This document shows positions 22,984 to 28,691 of a stretch of 42,854 nt of DNA, in pieces; the first letter of the stretch is position 1, and every line of letters begins with the position of its first letter. This DNA is from Candidatus Gastranaerophilales bacterium (lineage in GTDB: Bacteria > Cyanobacteriota > Vampirovibrionia > Gastranaerophilales > Gastranaerophilaceae): the NCBI GenBank assembly GCA_944325785.1, contig CALVBN010000001.1:505002-547855 (forward strand). Direction: 5' to 3'. The notes beneath the pieces were generated by a model. The model worked only from the letters and a program-made list of their open reading frames with translations, had not been told where the DNA came from and ran no database searches. The position numbers and the translations under genes are program-made.

Positions 22984-23415
22984 TTATTGTTGTTCTAACT
23001 TAGTAACATACATGATTAAACTTTCATTACGTTCTATCTTAACCTCAGCACCCTGCGGAATAACAGAGCCGTCAGAGGTTCTTGCTTCCCAGCGTTCGCC
23101 GTAAATTGTTATCACTCCTTTAAATTCAGAAATTTCTTCTGCTGCTTTAGCAATCTGCCCTATGTATTTCCCGCTTATGCCGGTTTCGGTTTCTTTTGAT
23201 GTCCTTCTTAAAATAACTGGCCTTAAAAACACAAATGATAAAAAAGACAAAACAACGAAAACAAGCACAAGAGCGAACTTATTAACAATATACAGCGAAA
23301 CAACCGCTGTCAAAAAAGACGCTAACGCAAAATTAAGAAAAAACATGCTCGGCGTGAACATTTCTAGTATAACAAACGCGACGCCAATGATGCAGAGAAA
23401 CTGCCATACAGTCAT
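22984..23415 (-). CDS. NfeD-like membrane protein (short form)
   Basis: A 143-residue protein of the short NfeD class. Two to three hydrophobic helices span about residues 3-70 (IIGVAFVILEMF and FALVLVFVVLSFLSFVFL). A C-terminal OB-fold domain (about 80-143) includes GKYIGQIAKA, GERWEARTSDG and GAEVKIERNESLIMYV. NfeD proteins partner with SPFH proteins in membrane organisation. The start at 23415 is preceded by GAGGGC, which lies inside the last codons of the upstream gene. Only 3 nt separate the two genes, indicating one operon: DUF1858, nfeD, SPFH. Confidence 0.9.
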   Translation of the reverse strand: MTVWQFLCIIGVAFVILEMFTPSMFFLNFALASFLTAVVSLYIVNKFALVLVFVVLSFLSFVFLRPVILRRTSKETETGISGKYIGQIAKAAEEISEFKGVITIYGERWEARTSDGSVIPQGAEVKIERNESLIMYVTKLEQQ

Positions 23416-23418
23416 TTA

Positions 23419-23622
23419 TTAGCCCTCGCCTATAATTGAATTAATTTCTGCAACCATTTCATCAGCATCAAATCCGTGAACCTTAGCACCTGCTTCCAAA
23501 TTCTCAAAATGAGCAGCAGCACATCCGATGCATCCCATGCCGTATTTTTGGAAAACAGCAATAGCTTCCGGATGCTGTTGAACTATATCCATGATTCCCA
23601 TTTCTTTTGTAACTTTTGCCAT
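23419..23622 (-). CDS. DUF1858 small CxxC protein
   Basis: A 67-residue protein matching the DUF1858 family, often described as hybrid-cluster-associated redox disulphide proteins. The diagnostic segment is IVQQHPEAIAVFQKYGMGC followed by IGCAAAHFENLE, in which Cys31 and Cys34 form a CxxC pair at the start of a helix. The remainder (AGAKVHGFDADEMVAEINSII) is the usual helical tail. A redox, iron-sulphur or sulphur-transfer role is inferred for the family but is not experimentally clear. The start follows AAAGGAG. It is first in the operon with the NfeD- and SPFH-like genes, an unusual combination. Confidence 0.88.
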   Translation of the reverse strand: MAKVTKEMGIMDIVQQHPEAIAVFQKYGMGCIGCAAAHFENLEAGAKVHGFDADEMVAEINSIIGEG

Positions 23623-23706
23623 AATTAAACTCCTTTACCTTGACTTATACAAATAAATTCTTAAAAGTTTATTGTCATTATAACATACATAAGAAAGGAT
23701 TAAAAT

Positions 23707-23856
23707 ATGCAATTTATCAAAAACTTTTTTAAGCATGACTCGGTTATCGGGCTTTGCGGTCTTAAAAAGAAAACAGAATATGTATTTATTGATATTCCAA
23801 AATCCTATAAACAAACCTTTATTCAAAATACAGAAAAGAACTACCTGCTTTTATAG
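23707..23856 (+). CDS. Small 49-residue protein of unknown function
   Basis: An ATG at 23707, 7-8 nt after AAAGGA, opens a 49-codon frame ending at TAG 23854-23856. The protein is MQFIKNFFKHDSVIGLCGLK at the start, then a charged KKKTEYVFID centre, and ends KNYLLL. It has the look of a folded mini-protein: an amphipathic N-terminal helix, two beta-like segments and a helix. It has no signal peptide. It is divergent from the DUF1858 operon and convergent with tuf, whose terminator follows immediately. A 63-residue frame on the opposite strand has no ribosome binding site and is less likely. I believe this is real, but cannot name a family. Confidence 0.55.
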   Translation: MQFIKNFFKHDSVIGLCGLKKKTEYVFIDIPKSYKQTFIQNTEKNYLLL

Positions 23857-23877
23857 AAAATAAACTCAATTCACAAT

Positions 23878-23912
23878 AAAAAAATCCGGCTCCCTAAAGA
23901 ACCGGATTTTTA
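23878..23912. terminator. Bidirectional intrinsic terminator of tuf
   Basis: AAAAATCCGG and CCGGATTTTT form a 10-bp stem around a 12-nt loop with A/T runs on both sides. It ends tuf on the minus strand and the 49-residue ORF on the plus strand. Confidence 0.8.
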
Positions 23913-23931
23913 AGGTATATAATCGATGTGA

Positions 23932-25140
23932 TTATTCGATAATCTTATCTACAACACCAGCACCAACTGTTCTGCCGCCTTCACGGATAGCGAATCTCAT
24001 ACCTTCTTCGATAGCTACAGGAGCGATAAGTTCAACTTCCATAACTACGTTATCACCAGGCATTACCATTTCGCCGTCGAATTTGATAGAACCGGTAACG
24101 TCAGTTGTTCTGATATAGAATTGCGGTCTGTAACCAGGGAAGAACGGAGTATGACGTCCGCCTTCTTCTTTTGTCAGAACGTAAACGTTAGCAGTGAACT
24201 TAGTGTGCGGATGAATTGTACCAGGTTTTGCAAGAACTTGACCACGTTGGATTTCAGTCTTATCAATACCTCTTAACAATGCACCAATGTTGTCACCAGC
24301 TTGACCTTGGTCAAGAGATTTTCTGAACATTTCAACACCAGTTACTGTAGTTTTCTTAGTTTCGCCTAAACCAACTAATTCAACTTCATCACCGACTTTA
24401 ACAATACCACGTTCTACTCTACCTGTAGCAACTGTACCACGACCAGTGATAGAGAATACGTCTTCAACAGGCATCAAGAACGGTTTGTCTAAGTCACGAA
24501 CAGGAGTTGGGAAGTATGTATCTACTGCATCCATTAATTCCCAAATCTTGTCAACCCACTTATCTTCACCTCTTTGGATGTTCGGGTTAGCTTGAACAGC
24601 TTCTAAAGCTTTAAGAGCTGAACCATGGATGAACGGAATGTTGTCGCCGTCGAATTCATAAGAAGAAAGAAGTTCTCTTACTTCCATTTCAACTAATTCT
24701 AACAATTCCGGATCGTCAACCATGTCGCATTTGTTCAAGAATACAACTAAGTTAGGAACACCAACCTGTCTTGCTAACAAGATGTGTTCACGAGTCTGAG
24801 GCATAGCACCATCAGTAGCTGCAACAACAAGAATTGCACCGTCCATTTGAGCTGCACCAGTAATCATGTTTTTAACATAGTCAGCGTGGCCAGGGCAGTC
24901 AACGTGTGCATAGTGTCTTGCATCTGTTTCGTATTCTACGTGAGCTGTAGAGATGGTTATACCTCTTGCTTTTTCTTCCGGAGCAGCATCGATTTCATCG
25001 AATTTCTTAGCTTGAGCTTTTCCGGCTGCAGCCATAACACCTGTAATAGCTGCTGTCAATGTTGTTTTACCGTGGTCAACGTGGCCGATTGTACCAATGT
25101 TAACGTGCGGTTTCGTGCGTTCATACTTTTCACGTGCCAT
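23932..25140 (-). CDS. tuf: Elongation factor Tu
   Basis: A 402-residue EF-Tu that delivers aminoacyl-tRNA to the ribosomal A site in a GTP-dependent way. The G1 motif GHVDHGKTT (19-27), DCPGHADYV (G3) and NKCDMVD (G4) are intact, and beta-barrel domains 2 and 3 follow to the usual end [10 protein letters not shown]. Sequence conservation leaves no doubt. The start at 25140 follows AAGGAG by 10 nt. The gene is not beside fusA or the S12/S7 genes as in many bacteria but downstream of a small unknown gene and rpsR. Its own upstream region (25141-25246) contains TTGACA and TATAAT boxes, but their 22-bp spacing is too long for a confident promoter call. Confidence 0.98.
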   Translation of the reverse strand: MAREKYERTKPHVNIGTIGHVDHGKTTLTAAITGVMAAAGKAQAKKFDEIDAAPEEKARGITISTAHVEYETDARHYAHVDCPGHADYVKNMITGAAQMDGAILVVAATDGAMPQTREHILLARQVGVPNLVVFLNKCDMVDDPELLELVEMEVRELLSSYEFDGDNIPFIHGSALKALEAVQANPNIQRGEDKWVDKIWELMDAVDTYFPTPVRDLDKPFLMPVEDVFSITGRGTVATGRVERGIVKVGDEVELVGLGETKKTTVTGVEMFRKSLDQGQAGDNIGALLRGIDKTEIQRGQVLAKPGTIHPHTKFTANVYVLTKEEGGRHTPFFPGYRPQFYIRTTDVTGSIKFDGEMVMPGDNVVMEVELIAPVAIEEGMRFAIREGGRTVGAGVVDKIIE

Positions 25141-25246
25141 GAGATTAATCTCCTTCTTTGATTAAATATACTACGTCAACTTACTATACTAAGTTATATT
25201 ATAATTTTAGCTTCTAAAGAATTATTGTCAATGATGGAAATATATA

Positions 25247-25435
25247 CTACTTTACATCATCCTTAATTACAATCAGATTTTTAACAATTTTCATTGCGCA
25301 AGTCGGAAGTACAACTTCAGCAAGACCGTCTGCTATGCTGATTATACTGCCGGCCTTTAGGATAACATCCTCGCCTTTGTACTGGAATTTGTAATCATCT
25401 TTTCTGTCCGATCTGATTGTGATTTGGTTGTTCAT
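25247..25435 (-). CDS. Conserved-looking small protein of unknown function
   Basis: A 62-residue protein, start ATG at 25435 after AAGGAATAAG. It is beta-rich: NNQITIRSDRKDDYKFQYKG, then a DVILKAGSIISIADGLAEVV segment and a C-terminal MKIVKNLIVIKDD. This suggests a small barrel or SH3-like fold, but no family is recognised. It lies between rpsR and tuf on the same strand; a hairpin (25469-25496) separates it from rpsR. Its place among translation genes suggests possible co-expression with them, nothing more. Confidence 0.72.
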   Translation of the reverse strand: MNNQITIRSDRKDDYKFQYKGEDVILKAGSIISIADGLAEVVLPTCAMKIVKNLIVIKDDVK

Positions 25436-25468
25436 AATCTTATTCCTTATCTTTTATGTGCTAAACAA

Positions 25469-25496
25469 GGAATGGCAAAAATTTTTCCGCCATTCC
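25469..25496 (-). other. Stem-loop between rpsR and the 62-residue gene
   Basis: GGAATGGC and GCCATTCC form an 8-bp stem around a 12-nt AT loop. On the minus strand there is no T-run after it, so it is a weak terminator at best. It may be an attenuator or RNA-processing site that lowers readthrough beyond the ribosomal protein operon. Confidence 0.4.
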
Positions 25497-25527
25497 CTAT
25501 AAAAATTTGTCTGTGACTTTTTTTAAA

Positions 25528-25758
25528 TTAGTCAAATACATAATTGATGATTGCAGCTTCTCTGGCTCTTTTGATAGCCTTGGTAATCATTCTCTGGTGC
25601 ATTGCACAGTTGCCTGTTACTCTGCGGGGAATAATTTTTCCTGCTTCAGTTAAATATCTTTTTAACTTTGCTGCATCTTTGTAGTCGATGAATTCAACGT
25701 GATCTGCACAGAATGAGCAGGTCTTGCGTTTTTTTCTATCGTGTTCTTGTTTTGCCAT
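25528..25758 (-). CDS. rpsR: 30S ribosomal protein S18
   Basis: A 76-residue S18 that binds with S6 at the platform of the 30S subunit. The segments [20 protein letters not shown] and [21 protein letters not shown] are classical. CSFC near the start and C-x2-H later (GNCAMH) retain a zinc-binding-type cysteine set. The ATG at 25758 follows AGAAAGG by 9-10 nt. The longer frame starts at a GTG (25794) and would give an unusual basic N-terminal extension. It is last in the rpsF-ssb-rpsR order that is common in bacteria. Confidence 0.95.
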   Translation of the reverse strand: MAKQEHDRKKRKTCSFCADHVEFIDYKDAAKLKRYLTEAGKIIPRRVTGNCAMHQRMITKAIKRAREAAIINYVFD

Positions 25759-25871
25759 GTTTTTATTTGCCTTTCTAGCCTTGTTATTTTTCACTTTAAT
25801 CTTGTATTTTTACGATTAAGGTTGACTTGTAGCATTAAAATAAATTTGTAGTTCAGCCTGTGTCAACCGTC

Positions 25872-25893
25872 CCAATACCTACGTGCGTAGCAC
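25872..25893 (-). repeat. Copy of the left end of the terminal direct repeat
   Basis: Directly after the ssb stop codon, the minus strand reads GTGCTACGCACGTAGGTATT, which matches 42682-42705 with only two or three differences. The shared CTACGCACGTAG is nearly palindromic. Confidence 0.45.
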
Positions 25894-26295
25894 CTAGAAG
25901 GGGATTTCGTCTTCTCCGATTAGTTCGTCAGAGAATTCTTCTTGAGAAAATTTTACGATATCTTCATTTGATGATGATGAAGCTGACGGCGCGGAAGCAC
26001 CGGCTCCCATCATCTCAATTGTGTTAGCATCAATTTCGTAAATCCTTCTCTCTGCGCCGTTGTCATTTTTAACAGCAGTTATTTGAAGACGCCCTTCTAC
26101 AAGCACTCTGTCATCTTTTGAGATACCGGAAACCACTTCATCCAGAGAAGCGCGTTTTACAATCACTCTTATGAGCATTTCTTCTCTGTCACCGATATTT
26201 AAAACAAAAGATGATACCGGAACATTGTTCTGTGTAAAACGTTTTTCCGGAGCTCTGAAGACTGTACCTGTTACAACTGCTTTTGCTAATGACAT
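25894..26295 (-). CDS. ssb: Single-stranded DNA-binding protein
   Basis: A 133-residue SSB that coats single-stranded DNA during replication, recombination and repair. The N-terminal OB fold (about 1-105) starts MSLAKAVVTGTVFRAPEKRF and includes VSSFVLNIGDREE and EGRLQI. A Ser/Ala-rich linker leads to an acidic tail ending DEIPF, the protein-interaction tip found on nearly all bacterial SSBs. I take the ATG at 26295, since the frame's earlier codon at 26307 is a GTG lying within the ribosome binding region AGAAAGTGAAG. A degraded duplicate of this initiation region lies upstream. It sits between rpsF and rpsR. Confidence 0.95.
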   Translation of the reverse strand: MSLAKAVVTGTVFRAPEKRFTQNNVPVSSFVLNIGDREEMLIRVIVKRASLDEVVSGISKDDRVLVEGRLQITAVKNDNGAERRIYEIDANTIEMMGAGASAPSASSSSNEDIVKFSQEEFSDELIGEDEIPF

Positions 26296-26488
26296 TTTTA
26301 ACTTCACTTTCTAAATTATATTGACTCTCCACCGTATTTTGCACTTACTTCTACTAACCTATTATTGAAACTGCTTTGCAAAATACTGCTTGATATCAGA
26401 GCCTTTTAACTTCACTTCCTAATTTGTACTGATGCTCTGTCGTATTTACTGCAGGTTATTACCTTAAAATACTGACCGCTGTCAGTGT
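26296..26488 (-). repeat. Tandem duplication upstream of ssb
   Basis: The segment immediately upstream of the ssb ATG (26296-26403) is repeated imperfectly at 26404 to about 26488. The shared parts are the ribosome-binding block (AAGTGAAGTTAAAA), a middle block ending in AATACGRC-type bases, and a distal block around CAGTATTTT. The distal copy has AGGAAGTGAAG, a better Shine-Dalgarno, but its ATG is lost. Confidence 0.6.
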
Positions 26489-26492
26489 TCTG

Positions 26493-26795
26493 TTATACCG
26501 CTTGTGCTTTCTTTGATACTTCCATAAACATAAATCTTAAAACATTTTCATTAAGTTTAAGGTTTCTCTTGAATTCAACAACAGATTCACCAGGAATAGA
26601 AAGAATCATTGTTGTGAAATAGCCGTCTCTGTAACCTTGTACATCATAAGCTAATTTTTTGCGTCCCATTTTGTCTACAGAAGATACAGATCCCTTGTAT
26701 GATTTGATTTCTTCAGAAATTTTATCAACAACTTTGTCCAATTCTTCTGAATCAAGACTCGGTTTAAATACCGCTAATAATTCATAGTTTTTCAT
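26493..26795 (-). CDS. rpsF: 30S ribosomal protein S6
   Basis: A 100-residue S6, partner of S18 on the 30S platform. It matches the family across its length: MKNYELLAVFKPSLDSEELD, then GRKKLAYDVQGYRDGYF, and LKLNENVLRFMFMEV. The start follows AAGGAG by 10 nt. It is first in the rpsF-ssb-rpsR operon. The S6:S18 complex regulates this operon in several bacteria by binding its own leader; I could not identify that motif convincingly in the leader here. The 5' region contains two long C-tracts on the transcribed-sense strand. Confidence 0.96.
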   Translation of the reverse strand: MKNYELLAVFKPSLDSEELDKVVDKISEEIKSYKGSVSSVDKMGRKKLAYDVQGYRDGYFTTMILSIPGESVVEFKRNLKLNENVLRFMFMEVSKKAQAV

Positions 26796-26847
26796 AAAAA
26801 TATTTCTCCTTATGACACCATGCTACCATGACCACCAATAAATGCAA

Positions 26848-26877
26848 GGGGGGGGGTAAATATAAGGGCGGGGGGGG
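26848..26877 (+). repeat. Paired long poly-G tracts
   Basis: Nine consecutive G (26848-26856), nine AT-rich bases, GGG, one C, then eight consecutive G (26870-26877). These are very unusual in this AT-rich sequence. On the strand transcribed toward rpsF they read as C-tracts. Confidence 0.9.
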
Positions 26878-27021
26878 AATAAAACTTCAGCATATCCTTA
26901 AAATAAAGGGGAAACTTAATAAAAGAGCGGATTAGTTCCTGCTGAAATCTATAAAATAATGGAAATGCGTATAAATAATGAATTTATCTTTAAGTTTTTG
27001 AGATTCTTCGGACTCGCTAAA

Positions 27022-27047
27022 CGGCTGTTTTCGTCCTCTGAATGACG
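27022..27047 (+). repeat. REP-like repeat arm
   Basis: CGGCTGTTTTCGTCCTCTGA followed by ATGACG matches 20031-20056 with only two mismatches and the same orientation, continuing loosely into GGCTCAGC/GGCTGAAC. AGATTCTTCGG just before it also fits the wider repeat family. Confidence 0.6.
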
Positions 27048-27102
27048 ATATAGGCTCAGCATCGTATTACACGTATGTAATGATTAAAACAGCTTTTATT
27101 TG

Positions 27103-27108
27103 TATATT
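27103..27108 (+). promoter_or_regulatory. Candidate -10 element for a leaderless RHH-gene transcript
   Basis: TATATT lies exactly 6 nt before the ATG at 27115, and there is no Shine-Dalgarno sequence in between. No good -35 box is seen. Confidence 0.3.
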
Positions 27109-27114
27109 ACATAT

Positions 27115-27282
27115 ATGCATAGTTTAAGATTTAAGCCTATAAAAACAGAAAAAGTTGTAATTAGTATAAGAATTGATTCTAATGAATTAGAGATAATAAG
27201 CAGACTGTCTGAGCAAACAGATATCAGCCGAAGCGAATTTATCATTCAATGCATCCGGTTTGCTCTTAAATACTTTGACTAA
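27115..27282 (+). CDS. Ribbon-helix-helix (CopG/Arc-like) protein
   Basis: A 55-residue protein with an RHH layout: a beta strand (EKVVISIRID) that would insert in the DNA major groove as a dimer, helix 1 (ELEIISRLSEQ), a turn (TDISRS) and helix 2 (EFIIQCIRFALKYF). A transcriptional repressor or DNA-binding accessory protein is likely. No toxin gene is adjacent, so I do not call it an antitoxin. The start at 27115 is the first ATG; the frame can be extended only to a TTG at 27100 inside the likely -10 box. It is convergent with the gene at 27295-28392, with 12 bp between stop codons. Confidence 0.78.
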   Translation: MHSLRFKPIKTEKVVISIRIDSNELEIISRLSEQTDISRSEFIIQCIRFALKYFD

Positions 27283-27294
27283 TATGGGTTATGC

Positions 27295-28392
27295 TTATTC
27301 CTGCTGTATTTTTCTACCGCTTAAGTCATAATATTCCTTGCTTCCGTCATTATTCGTTTTTTCTATAAGGATGTTATTATTTTTTATAATTTTGCGGGTT
27401 TTTGGCATTGTATCTTTATCCGCAGAAACATCCTCCAAACCTGTTGCAGGATCTCCGGTTTCATCTATTGCTTCAAGAAAATTCTTTTTAACAAGCCAAT
27501 TTTCCGGCATTTCAAATGTGCTGTCATCTGCGTATTCATTACTTGCAACAATATCAAGATTTTCTATAACATCCATTGTCATTTCTGAGGTTAGGTCATT
27601 TGCCCGATATCTTATATCATTTTCCCAGGCAGTAAAATCAACCGCCAGCACAGAATTCAAGCTTGAAATTTTCTTAAACACTTCGCGCTCTTCGTCCGTA
27701 AGTTTGGCTACTGCCTGCTCGTGCAGAATTATCTGAGATATCGGAGAAACACCCCTTATAATCGGAGGGATTTTCGCGACAACTTCAAGCTCTGCTTCGT
27801 ATTTTGAAGCAAACTCTTGATACGGCATTCCCAGAATACTTTCTGCCGTTTCTTCAAAAAGAGCTTTTGTTTCAACCGGAACGGGCTCTGCATCCGGGGA
27901 ATTATACCAGTTTTCTACTTCTTCCTGTACTTCATTATACTTGTTTTCTAAATCCAGATACCTTTCTGCGAGTTTATTCAAATCATACTGCGGTAGTCTG
28001 TTAAGCAGTGCGCCGAGTCCAGTAATTTCGTTTTCTATAAGCATACTGTCCAAATTATGAGAAATTTCCAGCAGTTCAGAATCTGTATTAGTTCTGGTTA
28101 GGTTTGTAACTTTTTCTCTTTCTTCTCTTGAAAGTTCTTCCAGATATTTTTTAACAAATTCCGCATCATCCTGCTTACTTTCAGCCTGCGCGGTCTTTTC
28201 AAAGCCAAAGATTTTATTTACATCGTCTTCTTCGATTTCGCCTCTTTGAACTGCTTTTTGGGCTTCTTCCATAAAAAGTGAAATCTCTTTATCGTTATCA
28301 AGATAGACGCCGTTCTGTGCGCCTGCTTTTTCATCTGCAATTTTGGCTAAATCCAATAGCTTGCCTTTGAGCATTGTTAAATCTATTTTCAT
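27295..28392 (-). CDS. Protein with the shared EF-hand-like N-terminal domain
   Basis: A 365-residue acidic, largely helical protein of unknown function. Residues 1-65 match the N-terminus of the 811-residue protein: IDLTMLKGKLLDLAKIAD, then NGVYLDNDKEISLF and NKIFGFE. The loop region here is longer and less like a calcium site. The middle (about 80-310) is charged helix with no recognised domain. The C-terminus reads KTNNDGSKEYYDLSGRKIQQ, resembling small beta-hairpin tails (GxxYYD-x-GxxI) seen on surface-associated proteins. No signal peptide or membrane helix. The start at 28392 follows GGGAG. The two relatives lie about 20 kb apart on opposite strands. Confidence 0.82.
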   Translation of the reverse strand: MKIDLTMLKGKLLDLAKIADEKAGAQNGVYLDNDKEISLFMEEAQKAVQRGEIEEDDVNKIFGFEKTAQAESKQDDAEFVKKYLEELSREEREKVTNLTRTNTDSELLEISHNLDSMLIENEITGLGALLNRLPQYDLNKLAERYLDLENKYNEVQEEVENWYNSPDAEPVPVETKALFEETAESILGMPYQEFASKYEAELEVVAKIPPIIRGVSPISQIILHEQAVAKLTDEEREVFKKISSLNSVLAVDFTAWENDIRYRANDLTSEMTMDVIENLDIVASNEYADDSTFEMPENWLVKKNFLEAIDETGDPATGLEDVSADKDTMPKTRKIIKNNNILIEKTNNDGSKEYYDLSGRKIQQE

Positions 28393-28601
28393 AAAAATAT
28401 CTCCCGTTATCCCTATACATGTATAAAGTATTTTTACAGGAAATAATTGCCTTATTTTTACAAAAATTGTTACATTTAATCTATTAAACTATTGAAAATC
28501 AGCAGAAATACCAGCAGGATTGACACTTCCCCCACCCCGAAATCAAAGATTTTGACCCTCCATCCAGGGGAGGGTAAACTCCGCGCAGAACAGGCGCGCG
28601 C

Positions 28602-28619
28602 CCCCGCTCCTAACAGGAG
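28602..28619 (-). repeat. Short palindromic intergenic repeat motif
   Basis: On the minus strand this reads CTCCTGTTAGGAGCGGGG, matching 2897-2914 except at two positions. Confidence 0.5.
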
Positions 28620-28628
28620 AGGGTTAGG

Positions 28629-28667
28629 CTTGCACATAACACGCTCGCTGGGCGCTGGATGCATCAG
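28629..28667 (+). repeat. Fragment of the ~200-bp repeat (right end)
   Basis: TTGCACATAACACGCTCGCT and the following GGGCGCTGGATGCATCAG match the right end of copies A and B (GCGCATAACACGCTCGCGGG...), in the same orientation. Confidence 0.6.
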
Positions 28668-28691
28668 CCGGCTGAATCTGTTGATTAGGAT

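Larger units (their letters stand above)
26796..27114. other. Divergent intergenic region with poly-G tracts and a REP-like arm
   Basis: About 320 bp between rpsF (minus) and the RHH gene (plus). It must hold the rpsF promoter and leader. Visible features are the G-runs at 26848-26877, a repeat arm at 27022-27047 related to 20035-20056, and the -10-like box of the RHH gene. No gene is seen. Confidence 0.6.
28393..28691. other. Intergenic mosaic of palindromic repeats
   Basis: About 300 bp between recJ and the EF-hand-like gene. It contains TCAAAGATTTTGA, a CCCTCC...GGGAGGG hairpin (28556-28574), a GC-rich GCGCGCGC stretch, the inverted copy of the 2897 motif (28602-28619), and a fragment of the ~200-bp repeat (28629-28667). 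No real gene is seen. It probably grew by successive repeat insertions. Confidence 0.65.

Noticed and set aside
23635..23826. 63-codon minus-strand frame next to tuf
   Set aside because: No ribosome binding site and odd composition; the plus-strand 49-codon frame in the same place has a good one.
25198..25231. Tuf promoter from TTGACA and TATAAT boxes
   Set aside because: The spacing of 22 bp is too long for a sigma-70 promoter.
27115..27282. RHH protein as the antitoxin of a toxin-antitoxin pair
   Set aside because: No small toxin-like gene lies beside it; the neighbouring gene is a convergent 365-residue protein with no toxin motif.
28476..28664. 62-codon minus-strand frame in the repeat mosaic
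   Set aside because: Made almost wholly of palindromic repeat sequence; no conservation expected.
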